A stretch of 64,000 nucleotides of DNA from an uncultured Bacteroidales bacterium (lineage in GTDB: Bacteria > Bacteroidota > Bacteroidia > Bacteroidales > UBA932). Shown piece by piece: positions 16,952 through 25,370 of the stretch. The number at the start of each line of letters is the position of its first letter. Position 1 is the stretch's first letter. The stretch is taken from assembly GCA_900317845.1 (NCBI GenBank), contig ONII01000011.1, positions 218,897-282,896 of the forward strand. The letters are read 5' to 3'. The notes below the pieces were generated by a model, which was not told where the DNA came from, did no database searches, and was given only the letters and a program-made list of their open reading frames with translations. Position numbers and translations under genes: made by a program.

Positions 16952-18958
16952 ATGAAGAATTTAACTAAAATGATTTTATGCGGAAGTGCCGCCCTCATGA
17001 TGGCCGGCTGTGATGCGCCCAACACGGAGAGTACAACAAGCGATTTCAAGTACACCATTGACTCCTTCGCCGATCTCAAAGTGATGCGCTACCGCATTCC
17101 CGGCTGGGAAAACCTGAGCCTTCAACAGAAAGCATACGCCTACCATCTCGCAGAAGCCGCCAAATACGGCCGCGACATCCTCTGGGACCAGAACTGCAAG
17201 GACAACCTGCGCGTCCGGCACGCCCTGGAGGCCATTCTGGAAAACAGCGGCATAGACACACAAACGACTGAATATCAGGACTTCCTTGTATATGCCAAGC
17301 GCGTATTCTTCTCCAACGGCATTCACCATCACTACGCCGAGGACAAGATTTTCCCCGCATGTTCAAAGGAATACTTTGCCTCCCTCCTGGACGCCTGCGG
17401 CATCAAGGACAACGGCCTCCTGGACATTATCTACAACCCTGCCGTATGGCCGCAGCGCCGCTCCACGGAAACCTCCGGAGACCTGGTAAAACTTTCCGCC
17501 GTGAACTACTATGAAGGCGTCACGCGCGAGGAAGTGGAAAACTACTACGCCGGCATTGTGGACCCGTCGGATCCCGAGCCCGTTTCCTGGGGCCTCAACA
17601 CCAAGGTGGTTAAGGACCAGACCGGGAAAATCGTGGAACTTCCCTGGAAGATTGGCGGCCTGTACTCCCCCGCCCTGGAGAAAATCTGCGAAGAGCTGGG
17701 CAAAGCCCGCGAGGTAGCAGAGAACGACATCCAGAAGCGCGCCCTGGGCATTCTCATCGACTATTACCAGACCGGCGATCTTCGCAAATGGGACGAGTTT
17801 AACATTGAATGGGTGAAGGACACCATCGGCACGGTGGACTTCATCAACGGCTTCATCGAAGATTACAATGACCCGCTGGGCCGCAAGGCTTCCTGGGAAG
17901 GCTATGTGAATATCAAGGACTTCGAGGCTTCCAAGCGCACGGAAATCCTGAGCGCCAACGCCCAGTGGTTCGAGGACAACTCTCCGGTGGACCCTCGCTT
18001 CAAGAAAGCTACGGTCAAGGGCGTCAGCGCCAAGGTGATCAACGCCGTTTGCCTCTCCGGCGACAGCTATCCTTCCACGCCCATCGGCATCAACCTGCCC
18101 AACGCAGACTGGATTCGCAAGGAGCACGGCTCCAAGAGCGTCACCATCGCCAATATCACCCATACGTACGACTATGCCGCGCAGGAGCTGCCCACCAGCA
18201 CCCTGACGGAATTCGCGTATAATAAAAAGGAGATTGTGCTGGCCAAGAAATGGGGCACCATCGCGGACGAAATCCATACGGACCTGCACGAGTGCCTGGG
18301 CCATGCCTCCGGGCAGTTGCTTCCGGGCGTGAGCTCCACCGCCATGGGCGAATATGCATCGGCCCTGGAAGAAGCCCGCGCAGACCTCTTCGGCCTGTAT
18401 TATACGGCCGATCCCAAGATGGTGGAACTGGGTATTATGCCGGATCCGGAGGCCTACAAGGCGGAATATGCCAATTATATCCGCAACGGCCTCATGGTGC
18501 AGTTCACCCGCGTGGAGCTGGGACGTCCCAACACGGAGGCGCACATGCAAAACCGCAAGCTCGTGGCCGAATGGTGCTACGAGAAAGGCGCCAAGGACAA
18601 GGTGATTGTCAAGAAGGTCAAAAACGGGAAGACGTACTTTATCGTCAAGGACTATGTGAAGCTGCGCGGCCTGTTTGCAGAGCTGCTGGCAGAGATTCAG
18701 CGCATCAAGAGCGAAGGCGACTATGAGGCCGGCAAGGCGCTCATCGAGACCTATGCCGTCCATATCGACCCGGAGCTGCACAAGGAGGTAAAAGCCCGGT
18801 ACGAGGCCCTCAACCTCAAGCCTTACGGCGGCTTCGTGAACCCGGAAATCCAGCCGGTCTATGCCGCAGACGGCACCATCACGGATTACGTTCCCGTTTA
18901 TACGGACGACTATCTGGGCCAGATGCTCCTCTACGGTAAAAAATACGGGACGCTTTAG
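16952..18958 (+). CDS. Dipeptidyl peptidase III (M49) lipoprotein
   Basis: A 668-residue zinc dipeptidyl peptidase III, releasing dipeptides from the N-terminus of oligopeptides. The metal site is the Bacteroidetes-type HECLGH (residues 446-451; HELLGH elsewhere), with the third ligand in EEARADL (473-479). The N-terminal signal ends at Cys20 (MMAGC), so this copy is exported and lipidated; many DPP III proteins are cytosolic. The start at 16952 lies 6 bases after the -7 box. It diverges from another exported protease, suggesting a shared role in peptide use. A repeat copy follows 15 bases after the stop. Confidence 0.93.
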   Translation: MKNLTKMILCGSAALMMAGCDAPNTESTTSDFKYTIDSFADLKVMRYRIPGWENLSLQQKAYAYHLAEAAKYGRDILWDQNCKDNLRVRHALEAILENSGIDTQTTEYQDFLVYAKRVFFSNGIHHHYAEDKIFPACSKEYFASLLDACGIKDNGLLDIIYNPAVWPQRRSTETSGDLVKLSAVNYYEGVTREEVENYYAGIVDPSDPEPVSWGLNTKVVKDQTGKIVELPWKIGGLYSPALEKICEELGKAREVAENDIQKRALGILIDYYQTGDLRKWDEFNIEWVKDTIGTVDFINGFIEDYNDPLGRKASWEGYVNIKDFEASKRTEILSANAQWFEDNSPVDPRFKKATVKGVSAKVINAVCLSGDSYPSTPIGINLPNADWIRKEHGSKSVTIANITHTYDYAAQELPTSTLTEFAYNKKEIVLAKKWGTIADEIHTDLHECLGHASGQLLPGVSSTAMGEYASALEEARADLFGLYYTADPKMVELGIMPDPEAYKAEYANYIRNGLMVQFTRVELGRPNTEAHMQNRKLVAEWCYEKGAKDKVIVKKVKNGKTYFIVKDYVKLRGLFAELLAEIQRIKSEGDYEAGKALIETYAVHIDPELHKEVKARYEALNLKPYGGFVNPEIQPVYAADGTITDYVPVYTDDYLGQMLLYGKKYGTL

Positions 18959-18973
18959 CAGGCTAAAGCGTAC

Positions 18974-19026
18974 AAAACCATCCACGTTACCCCCACCCGA
19001 AACCCCTCCCCTCGGGGGAGGGACTT
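18974..19026 (-). repeat. Dispersed intergenic repeat, copy 2 (inverted)
   Basis: Reverse complement of the element at 3029-3080, differing by one substitution and a one-base insertion. It fills the gap between DPP III and xerD. Its GC-rich stem may block read-through into xerD, which starts 9 bases later. Confidence 0.8.
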
Positions 19027-19035
19027 AAGAGCTCG

Positions 19036-19902
19036 ATGCTACAGGATTATAGAAATTACCTCAGGTTAGAACGTAGGATGTCACCCAATACGGTGGCATC
19101 CTATTGTCATGACGTGGAGGGGTTTCTGTCATTTTGTGAGGTAGAGCCCCGCGTGGTGACCACCCAGGACATCGCACAGTACCTGGGGAAAGTGACGGCG
19201 GAAGGCCTGTCCAAGCGCAGCACCGCCCGTCTGGTGAGCGCCCTGCGCAGTTTCTTTGGCTGGTGCGTAGAAGAAGGCGAGGTAAAAGAGAACCCCTGCG
19301 ACCGCGTGGACGCCCCCAAACTGGGGAAATACCTGCCGGAAGTACTTAGCGTAGAGGAGGTTACCGCCATCCTGGAATCGGTGGACCTGAGCGCCCCCTA
19401 CGGAAAACGCAACCGGGCTATCCTGGAAGTGCTGTACGGCTGCGGCCTTCGCGTGAGCGAATGCGCAGGTCTCCGCATTTCACACGTGCACCTGCAGGAG
19501 GGCTTTGTCGATGTCATCGGCAAGGGAAACAAACAACGCCTGGTCCCGCTGGGAGAGATGGCCGCCGATGCCATCCTCGCCTACCTCCCGGAGCGGCCGG
19601 AACCTGCCGGTGCCGCCTGCGAGGACATCCTTTTCCTCAACCGTTTTGGAAAACCGCTCAGCCGCGTCTCCCTGTTCAACCTAGTAAAAGAGCAGGCCAT
19701 GGTAGCCGGCATCCGGAAAGAAATATCGCCCCACACCTTCCGGCATTCCTTTGCGACGCACCTCATTGAGAACGGGGCCGATTTACGCATTGTCCAGGAA
19801 ATGCTGGGCCACGAGAGCATCCTCACCACGGAAATCTATACGCATATAGACACCTCCACCTGGCACAGAATGGTGCTGGAGCACCATCCAAGGGCAAAAT
19901 AA
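19036..19902 (+). CDS. xerD: Tyrosine recombinase XerD/XerC type
   Basis: A 288-residue site-specific recombinase that resolves chromosome dimers at dif. The N-terminal SAM-like domain spans about 1-85; the catalytic domain has the full set Arg139 (GLRVSE), Lys163 (IGKGNK), His233 and Arg236 (HTFRH), His259 (LGHE) and the nucleophile Tyr268 (EIYTH). There are no island genes nearby and the sequence resembles housekeeping Xer rather than mobile integrases. XerC cannot be excluded. A strong terminator follows the stop codon. Confidence 0.9.
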   Translation: MLQDYRNYLRLERRMSPNTVASYCHDVEGFLSFCEVEPRVVTTQDIAQYLGKVTAEGLSKRSTARLVSALRSFFGWCVEEGEVKENPCDRVDAPKLGKYLPEVLSVEEVTAILESVDLSAPYGKRNRAILEVLYGCGLRVSECAGLRISHVHLQEGFVDVIGKGNKQRLVPLGEMAADAILAYLPERPEPAGAACEDILFLNRFGKPLSRVSLFNLVKEQAMVAGIRKEISPHTFRHSFATHLIENGADLRIVQEMLGHESILTTEIYTHIDTSTWHRMVLEHHPRAK

Positions 19903-19903
19903 C

Positions 19904-19946
19904 AAAAAAACCGGTCTTTGGCGAATGCCTTGGAACCGGTCTTTTT
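19904..19946 (+). terminator. Bidirectional intrinsic terminator after xerD
   Basis: An A-run, a stem built on two ACCGGT blocks (19910-19915 and 19935-19940) with a small inner stem, and a CTTTTT tail. It is A/T-flanked on both sides and can work on either strand. Confidence 0.75.
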
Positions 19947-19982
19947 GACGTGTACTAAAACCTAAACCTACTATATAGATGC

Positions 19983-20030
19983 AGAAAAAAACAAAACGTT
20001 GCAGAAAATTTTAAGAATCTGCAACGTTTT
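19983..20030 (-). terminator. Intrinsic terminator of pth, overlapping its last codons
   Basis: A 12-bp perfect stem (19993-20004 with 20019-20030) followed on the minus strand by a run of T. The upstream arm encodes the last residues of pth (ENVAD) and the stop codon lies in the loop. Confidence 0.8.
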
Positions 20031-20619
20031 CTTTCTTTTCTGTCTTTTCCGGCTTGGGCCGGGTGTTCAGGGTGTTCATCGCACGGCCTATCCCAATGGT
20101 GGAAACATCCTTGATTCCCTGGATAATGCGGGCGGCAAGTTGCGGCACCTCCGCCTTCTCCTCATCGGACAGGGGACCCAAGACATAATCCACTTGACGG
20201 CCCCGGGAGAATTCGTTTCCTATCCCCACCCGGATACGGGCCCACTGGTCGCTTTCCAGCTTGTCCGTAATGTCCTGCAGGCCGTTGTGCCCGCCGGAAG
20301 AGCCATTGGCCCGCATGCGAATCGAGCCGAACGGGAGAGCGATATCGTCAGAGATGACAATCAGGTTTTCCAGGGGCAGATGGAGCTTTTGCATCCAGTA
20401 ACGGACCGCATTGCCGCTCAGGTTCATGTAGGTGTTGGGTTTCAGGAGCACGAACCAGCGCCCTTTGAAGGAAACCTCCGCCACGTCCCCGTAACGGTCG
20501 GTCTTGAAAAGGACATTGGATGCCTGAGCCCAGGCATCCAATACCATAAATCCCATGTTGTGCCGGGTATTGGCGTATTCTGCGCCAATGTTCCCAAGCC
20601 CTACAACAAGATACTCCAT
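20011..20619 (-). CDS. pth: Aminoacyl-tRNA (peptidyl-tRNA) hydrolase
   Basis: A 202-residue Pth, which releases peptides from prematurely dropped peptidyl-tRNA. It shows the N-terminal GLGNIGAEYANTRHN with catalytic His20, then NTYMNLSG and SDDIALPFG with the conserved aspartate. The length is normal. It starts 2 bases after rplY, the common rplY-pth pair, and ends in a terminator formed partly by its own last codons. Confidence 0.96.
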   Translation of the reverse strand: MEYLVVGLGNIGAEYANTRHNMGFMVLDAWAQASNVLFKTDRYGDVAEVSFKGRWFVLLKPNTYMNLSGNAVRYWMQKLHLPLENLIVISDDIALPFGSIRMRANGSSGGHNGLQDITDKLESDQWARIRVGIGNEFSRGRQVDYVLGPLSDEEKAEVPQLAARIIQGIKDVSTIGIGRAMNTLNTRPKPEKTEKKENVADS

Positions 20620-20621
20620 TT

Positions 20622-21209
20622 TTACTGAGCGGCCTTAGCAGCTTCCAGAGCGGCCTGCTGCATGGCACGGGTGGTCTTCACGGAGCAGATGATGGTGTTC
20701 TTGTCGGAGACAATCTGCAGGCCCTCGAACTTGAGGTCACCGGCAACCATTCTCTTGTCCAGCTCCAGCGGAGTAACATCGATGTCCAGCTGATCCGGGA
20801 GGTCTTTCATCAGGGCGCAAACCTTCAGGCTGCGGGCGCTCTGGGTGAACTTACCACCAGCCTGAACACCCTTGGGGTGACCGGTGATGTTCAGCGGAAC
20901 AGCAATCACGATGGGTTTTGTTTCATTGACGGCGAGGAAATCCACGTGCAGGCAGTTGTCCTCTACCGGGTGCCACTGATACTCGTGAGCCACGGCGGTG
21001 TAGGTTTTGCCACCCAGCACCAGGTCCACAATATAAGAAGCGGGCGTGTGGGTAAGACCCTTCAGCTCTTTCTCATTGACAGTGAAAAGGATGTTGTCCA
21101 GACCGGCACCATAGAGGTTGCAAGGAACCAGACCCTGAGCACGGAAGGCCTTGAGGGTGGCCTTGTTGCCCTTCTGGCGGATTTCGCCATTCAGCGTAAA
21201 ATGCTTCAT
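20622..21209 (-). CDS. rplY: 50S ribosomal protein L25 (CTC family, two-domain)
   Basis: A 195-residue long form of L25, binding 5S rRNA in the large subunit. The N-terminal L25 domain (about 1-95, FRAQGLVPCNLYG) is followed by the TL5/CTC beta domain, and the tail is alanine-rich. It is the first gene of the rplY-pth operon. Its promoter is embedded in the tpiA terminator at 21267-21304. Confidence 0.93.
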   Translation of the reverse strand: MKHFTLNGEIRQKGNKATLKAFRAQGLVPCNLYGAGLDNILFTVNEKELKGLTHTPASYIVDLVLGGKTYTAVAHEYQWHPVEDNCLHVDFLAVNETKPIVIAVPLNITGHPKGVQAGGKFTQSARSLKVCALMKDLPDQLDIDVTPLELDKRMVAGDLKFEGLQIVSDKNTIICSVKTTRAMQQAALEAAKAAQ

Positions 21210-21266
21210 TGTTTTGTAAAGTTTAAAATGTGTTACTCAGTGCGATTTTCACGCACCCCATTGCAC

Positions 21267-21304
21267 CAAAAAACCTTTGCGGCTTTTTTAAGCGCGCAAA
21301 GGTA
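21267..21304 (-). promoter_or_regulatory. tpiA terminator overlapping the rplY -7 promoter box
   Basis: On the minus strand a 9-bp perfect stem (ACCTTTGCG, 21295-21303, with CGCAAAGGT, 21273-21281) is followed by T6: an intrinsic terminator for tpiA. The first arm contains most of TACCTTTG (21297-21304), the -7 box of rplY. Transcripts from the rplY promoter lack the first arm and so escape the hairpin. Confidence 0.7.
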
Positions 21305-21335
21305 AGCATTTTTTAGGAAATTGCAAAGAATTGTC

Positions 21336-22091
21336 CTAGAAACTGGTGGCAATTCCCAGGAAGTCGTCGGCCTTGAGGGCAGCGCCGCCGATGAGGCCGC
21401 CGTCGATGTCTTTCTCTGCGAAGAGTTCCTTGGCGTTGGAGGGCTTGCAGGAGCCGCCGTACAGGATGGTGAGGTCGTCGGCCACCTGGGCGCCGAACTT
21501 GGCCTCGATGACGTTGCGGATGCAAGCGTGGATTTCCTCGGCCTGGGCGGCGGTAGCGGTTTTACCGGTGCCGATAGCCCAAACGGGTTCGTAAGCGATG
21601 ACCACGTTCTTCATGTCCTCTGCGGTGAAGTTATACAGGACGTTCTTGGTCTGGGCGGTAACTACATCGAAGTGCTTGCCGGCCTCGCGCTCGTCCAGGT
21701 TTTCACCCACGCACAGAATCACTTTAAGACCGGCGGCGAGGGCCAGCTGGGTTTTCACCACCAGCTTCTCGTCCGTCTCACCATAATACTGACGGCGCTC
21801 GCTGTGACCCAGGATGGTATATTCGCAACCGATGGAAGTGAGCATGTTCACAGCCACTTCACCGGTGTATGCGCCTTTCTCATGGTCTGCGCAGTTCTGG
21901 GCGCTGAGTTTCACCTTGGAGCCCTTCAGGACATCGGCCACGCAGGCCAGATGGGTAAACGGCGGAGCCACTACCAGTTCTACATTAGCGGGCAGGTCTT
22001 TGGCCTTCTCTACAACCGCTTTTGCAAGTTCTACACCTTCGGGAACGGTGGTATTCATTTTCCAGTTCCCTGCTACAATAAATTTTCTCAT
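21336..22091 (-). CDS. tpiA: Triosephosphate isomerase
   Basis: A 251-residue TIM-barrel enzyme interconverting dihydroxyacetone phosphate and glyceraldehyde 3-phosphate. All catalytic parts are present: Lys11 (GNWKMN), the histidine in LGHSERR, the glutamate in YEPVWAIGTG and the phosphate-binding YGGS near the C-terminus. It is the last gene of the ackA-ptb-tpiA run, 2 bases after ptb. Confidence 0.97.
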   Translation of the reverse strand: MRKFIVAGNWKMNTTVPEGVELAKAVVEKAKDLPANVELVVAPPFTHLACVADVLKGSKVKLSAQNCADHEKGAYTGEVAVNMLTSIGCEYTILGHSERRQYYGETDEKLVVKTQLALAAGLKVILCVGENLDEREAGKHFDVVTAQTKNVLYNFTAEDMKNVVIAYEPVWAIGTGKTATAAQAEEIHACIRNVIEAKFGAQVADDLTILYGGSCKPSNAKELFAEKDIDGGLIGGAALKADDFLGIATSF

Positions 22092-22093
22092 AA

Positions 22094-22999
22094 TTATTTA
22101 ACTGACATGACTGCAGATGCAATCGAATTTAATTTTACGTCTACGGAGTCTGCGCGGGAGGCCAGGATGCAAGGGACCTTGGTACCCACCAGGAAGCCGG
22201 CCTGACGGACGTCCTTGGCCAGTTTGGAGTTGGTCTTCCAGAACACATTGGCGCTCTCGATGTTGGGGAACAGCAGGCAGTCTGCGTCGCCGGCAACGGG
22301 GCTATTGAGCTTCTTGATTTCCACGGATTCCTGGTCGATGGCAACGTCCAGGGCCAGCGGGCCGTCACCGATGGCCTTGATTTGGCCGCGGTCGCACATT
22401 TTGGCGAGCATGGCACCCTCTACGCAGGCGGGCATGCTGTCCAGCATTTGCTCGGAAGCGGCGATGAAGGCAATCTTGGGCTGAACGATGCCGAAGCTGC
22501 GGGCGACGCCGGTAACAAAGCCGGCCATCTTCACTTTCTGGCGGAAGTCCGGAGCCGGGATAACGGCCATGTCGGTGATGAAGATGAGTTTGTGGTAGTT
22601 GGGGTTCTCAATCACGCCCACGTGGCTCAGAAGGCCCTTGGCAGGCAGCAGGCCGCATTCCTTGTTGAGGATGGCGCGGAGGAACTTGTCCGTGGAGCAA
22701 AGGCCCTTCATGAGGACATCCCCCTCCCCGTCGTGAACCATACGGACAGCCTCTGCAACCGCTTTAAGCTCGTCCTTGATGTCCACGATGGTAAACTTGT
22801 CGATATTGATTTTGGCTGCATTGCAAACCTCTGCAATCATATCGGCATCGCCCACCAGCGTCACTTTTACAAAGCCTTTGTCGCTGGCCAGCGAAGCGGC
22901 CTCGATGGTGTGGGAATCCACGCCCCAGGCGGCTACCATCCGCTTGCAAATCCCTTTTGCCTTAAGCTCGGCAAACAAATCGTTGAAATTGGTAATCAT
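22094..22999 (-). CDS. Phosphate butyryl/acetyltransferase (Ptb-like)
   Basis: A 301-residue member of the phosphate acetyl/butyryltransferase family, exchanging CoA for phosphate on a short acyl group to give the acyl phosphate used by the kinase encoded directly upstream. It is the short single-domain form, with conserved GDVLMKGLCST and a C-terminal domain with ADCLLFPNIESAN. It is closer in length and composition to Ptb than to the ~330-residue Pta, so butyryl or branched acyl-CoA may be substrates; acetyl-CoA cannot be excluded. Confidence 0.83.
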   Translation of the reverse strand: MITNFNDLFAELKAKGICKRMVAAWGVDSHTIEAASLASDKGFVKVTLVGDADMIAEVCNAAKINIDKFTIVDIKDELKAVAEAVRMVHDGEGDVLMKGLCSTDKFLRAILNKECGLLPAKGLLSHVGVIENPNYHKLIFITDMAVIPAPDFRQKVKMAGFVTGVARSFGIVQPKIAFIAASEQMLDSMPACVEGAMLAKMCDRGQIKAIGDGPLALDVAIDQESVEIKKLNSPVAGDADCLLFPNIESANVFWKTNSKLAKDVRQAGFLVGTKVPCILASRADSVDVKLNSIASAVMSVK

Positions 23000-23001
23000 G
23001 A

Positions 23002-24216
23002 TTATTCTTGGTTTTCTAATACTAAATGCATGGTATCACGGGCAATCACCAGTTCCTCGTTGGTGCAGATGAGGGCGGCCTTGACTTTGGAGTCTTCCGT
23101 GGTGATGATGGCATCTTCCCCGAAGGCCACATTGGCTTCATAGTCCACCTTGAGGCCCAGGTAGGAGAAGTTCTCCAGCACGCGACGGCGCAGGCGGCTG
23201 TTGTGCTCGCCGATACCGCCGGTGAAGATGATGAGGTCTACCCCGTTCATGGCGGCTACATAGGAGCCGATGTTCTTGATGATGTCGTAGGTGTATTTCT
23301 TGAACACCAGCTTGGCTTTGGGATCTCCGCCGTTGGCAAGCTCGTCCAGTTCACGGGCATCCGAGGTTTTGGTAGAAACGCCCAGGAAGCCGGATTTGCG
23401 GTTGAGGATGGTGGTCATTTCGTCGGGATCCACGCCCAGTTTTTTCTCCAGATACAGCACGGCATTGGCGTCGATGTTACCTACGCGGGTGCCCATAATC
23501 ATGCCCTCCAGCGGGGTGAAGCCCATGGAAGTGTCTACGCACTTGCCGTTCTGGATGGCGCAGATGGAGCTGCCGGCGCCCAGGTGGCAAGTGATGATTT
23601 TGGAATTGTTGATATCCAGGCCCGCGAGCTTGGCGCCCACACCGGCCACAAACTGGTGGGAGGTGCCGTGCGCACCGTAGCGGCGAACGCGGTATTTTTC
23701 ATAGTATTCGTACGGCAGGCCATACATGTAGGCGTAGGCCGGCATGGTCTGGTGGAAGGCGGTGTCGAAGGTGACCACCTGCGGCACGGAAGGGAGCACT
23801 TCCTGCATGGCGCGGATGCCCAGCAGGTGGGCCGGGTTGTGCAGCGGGGCGAAGTCTGCGCAGAAGGCAATCTTGTCGATGACGTCGTCGTTTATCAGGA
23901 CAGAGCCGCTGAAAAAGTCTCCGCCCTGCACGATGCGGTGCCCCACGGCCTCGATGTCCTCCAGGGACTTTAGCACGCCCGTCTCCTTGTCCGTAAGGGC
24001 GGCAAGGATGAGCTGCATGCCCACTTTATGGTCCGGGATGGGAACATCCTTTACTTGTTTTTCACCCCCGGTGGGAGCATACTGAAGAATGCCGGCAGGA
24101 AGGCCGATTTTTTCGCAGATACCCTTGGCGATAACATCGAAAACATCGTCGCTCTTCATGTCCAGAAGCTGGTACTTGATGGAAGAACTGCCGCAGTTGA
24201 TAACGAGAATAATCAT
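23002..24216 (-). CDS. ackA: Acetate kinase
   Basis: A 404-residue ASKHA-fold kinase making ATP from acetyl phosphate. The first motif INCGSSSIKYQ aligns with archaeal AckA residues Asn7, Ser10, Ser12 and Lys14. GHRIVQGG, the catalytic-loop FDTAFHQTMP and the RRYGAHGTSHQ segment are also present. The length and motifs fit AckA better than butyrate kinase. It heads the ackA-ptb-tpiA operon. No strong TAnnTTTG box is seen directly upstream on this strand. Confidence 0.93.
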   Translation of the reverse strand: MIILVINCGSSSIKYQLLDMKSDDVFDVIAKGICEKIGLPAGILQYAPTGGEKQVKDVPIPDHKVGMQLILAALTDKETGVLKSLEDIEAVGHRIVQGGDFFSGSVLINDDVIDKIAFCADFAPLHNPAHLLGIRAMQEVLPSVPQVVTFDTAFHQTMPAYAYMYGLPYEYYEKYRVRRYGAHGTSHQFVAGVGAKLAGLDINNSKIITCHLGAGSSICAIQNGKCVDTSMGFTPLEGMIMGTRVGNIDANAVLYLEKKLGVDPDEMTTILNRKSGFLGVSTKTSDARELDELANGGDPKAKLVFKKYTYDIIKNIGSYVAAMNGVDLIIFTGGIGEHNSRLRRRVLENFSYLGLKVDYEANVAFGEDAIITTEDSKVKAALICTNEELVIARDTMHLVLENQE

Positions 24217-24251
24217 AAATTATGGGTTATTTAAATATTGTTCGGTATATC

Positions 24252-24285
24252 TTTGCAAATATACAAAATATATTTGGTATTTTTG
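24252..24285 (+). promoter_or_regulatory. Promoter of the comEC-like gene
   Basis: TTTG (24252-24255), a 22-base spacer and TATTTTTG (24278-24285); the ATG is 5 bases further on. Additional TAnnTTTG-like boxes overlap nearby (24248-24255), so the exact start is uncertain. Confidence 0.55.
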
Positions 24286-24290
24286 CATGT

Positions 24291-25370
24291 ATGGTTGAGG
24301 CGAGAGGCATAGAAACGCTGTCGGTCTCATTCACGGCAGGCGTCATTCTGGGGGCAATGCTCTCCGGCAGCACTTTCTTGCTCCCCTGCACCCTCTTGAT
24401 ACTCATCGCCCTTCCCTGTTTTCTGCGGGAAAAACTCCTGCACCTGCCCGATGCACAAAGCCTGGGAATTCTGCTTGCCACCTTCCTTCTTCTGGGTATT
24501 TTCTGCGCCTGGAATGCCCTGCAGCCGGGCGTGGGCCTGCATCTGCGGGTGCAGGATTGGGCCGATGGCGCTGTGAGCCGGCTCCGTGCGCTCATCGACA
24601 CGCTTCCCTTCCGGGACCCGGGGACGCCGGCACTGCTCAAGGCCCTCCTTACCGGCGACCGCAGCGGCCTTTCACGGGAGACGGTGGCCGTTTTCCGGGA
24701 GAGCGGCGCGTCACACGTGCTGGCGCTCTCGGGCCTCCATATTGGCATTATATACCTGATTTTTGACAAATTGACGCGGGTGCTGGGGCGCACCCCTGCC
24801 GCCCGGCGCATCCGCTTTGGGCTCATTGTGATAGGAGCGGGCTTTTTTACGCTGATGACGGGGGCGGGCGCTTCCATCGTCCGGGCGTTCCTGTTCATCA
24901 CAATAAACGAGACGCTACACCTCCTGGGACGGCCCCGGAAGGTCGTACGGGTGCTTTGCCTGGCACTCATGTTGCAGCTGGTGCTGAATCCGGGGGCCAT
25001 CCGCGAGGTAGGCTTCCAGCTCAGTTACCTGGCCATGGCGGGCATTTTCCTGCTGTTTCCGGTGTTGGAGGCCTGGTATCCACCGTCCGTTTCCTGGGAC
25101 CCCATGCGTAAAATTTGGTCCATGGCTGCGCTTAGCATCAGCTGCCAGCTGTTCACCGGTCCCCTGGCCTGGCTGCGCTTCCACAGCTTCCCCAAGTACT
25201 TCCTCCTCACCAACTTACTGGCCATTCCCCTTACCACCGTTCTCATGGCCACAGCCGTCACAACGGTAGCGCTGGGAGCGCTGGGCTGGTCCCCCGTCCT
25301 CCTTATTACAGCAACAGACGGCCTCTGCCGCCTGCTGGTGTGGGTACTGGAAATTATTGCTTCAATGTAA
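24291..25370 (+). CDS. ComEC/Rec2 competence-domain membrane protein, short form
   Basis: A 359-residue polytopic membrane protein matching only the central Competence domain of ComEC, the DNA-uptake channel. The conserved core SHVLALSGLHIGI (about residues 140-152) and later helices with REVGFQLSYLA are clear. The soluble N-terminal OB-like domain (DUF4131) and the C-terminal metallo-beta-lactamase domain of full-length proteins (about 700 residues) are missing. The stop overlaps the converging apbE by 17 bases, so no separated C-terminal part follows. The ATG at 24291 follows the promoter directly. Function in DNA uptake is uncertain. Confidence 0.82.
   Translation: MVEARGIETLSVSFTAGVILGAMLSGSTFLLPCTLLILIALPCFLREKLLHLPDAQSLGILLATFLLLGIFCAWNALQPGVGLHLRVQDWADGAVSRLRALIDTLPFRDPGTPALLKALLTGDRSGLSRETVAVFRESGASHVLALSGLHIGIIYLIFDKLTRVLGRTPAARRIRFGLIVIGAGFFTLMTGAGASIVRAFLFITINETLHLLGRPRKVVRVLCLALMLQLVLNPGAIREVGFQLSYLAMAGIFLLFPVLEAWYPPSVSWDPMRKIWSMAALSISCQLFTGPLAWLRFHSFPKYFLLTNLLAIPLTTVLMATAVTTVALGALGWSPVLLITATDGLCRLLVWVLEIIASM

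Noticed and set aside
17363-18985. 540-codon antisense frame opposite the DPP III gene
   Set aside because: Mirrors GC3 bias of DPP III; no similarity to any family.
19036-19902. xerD as the integrase of a mobile element
   Set aside because: No attachment repeats, mobility genes or tRNA nearby; length and motifs match housekeeping Xer recombinases.
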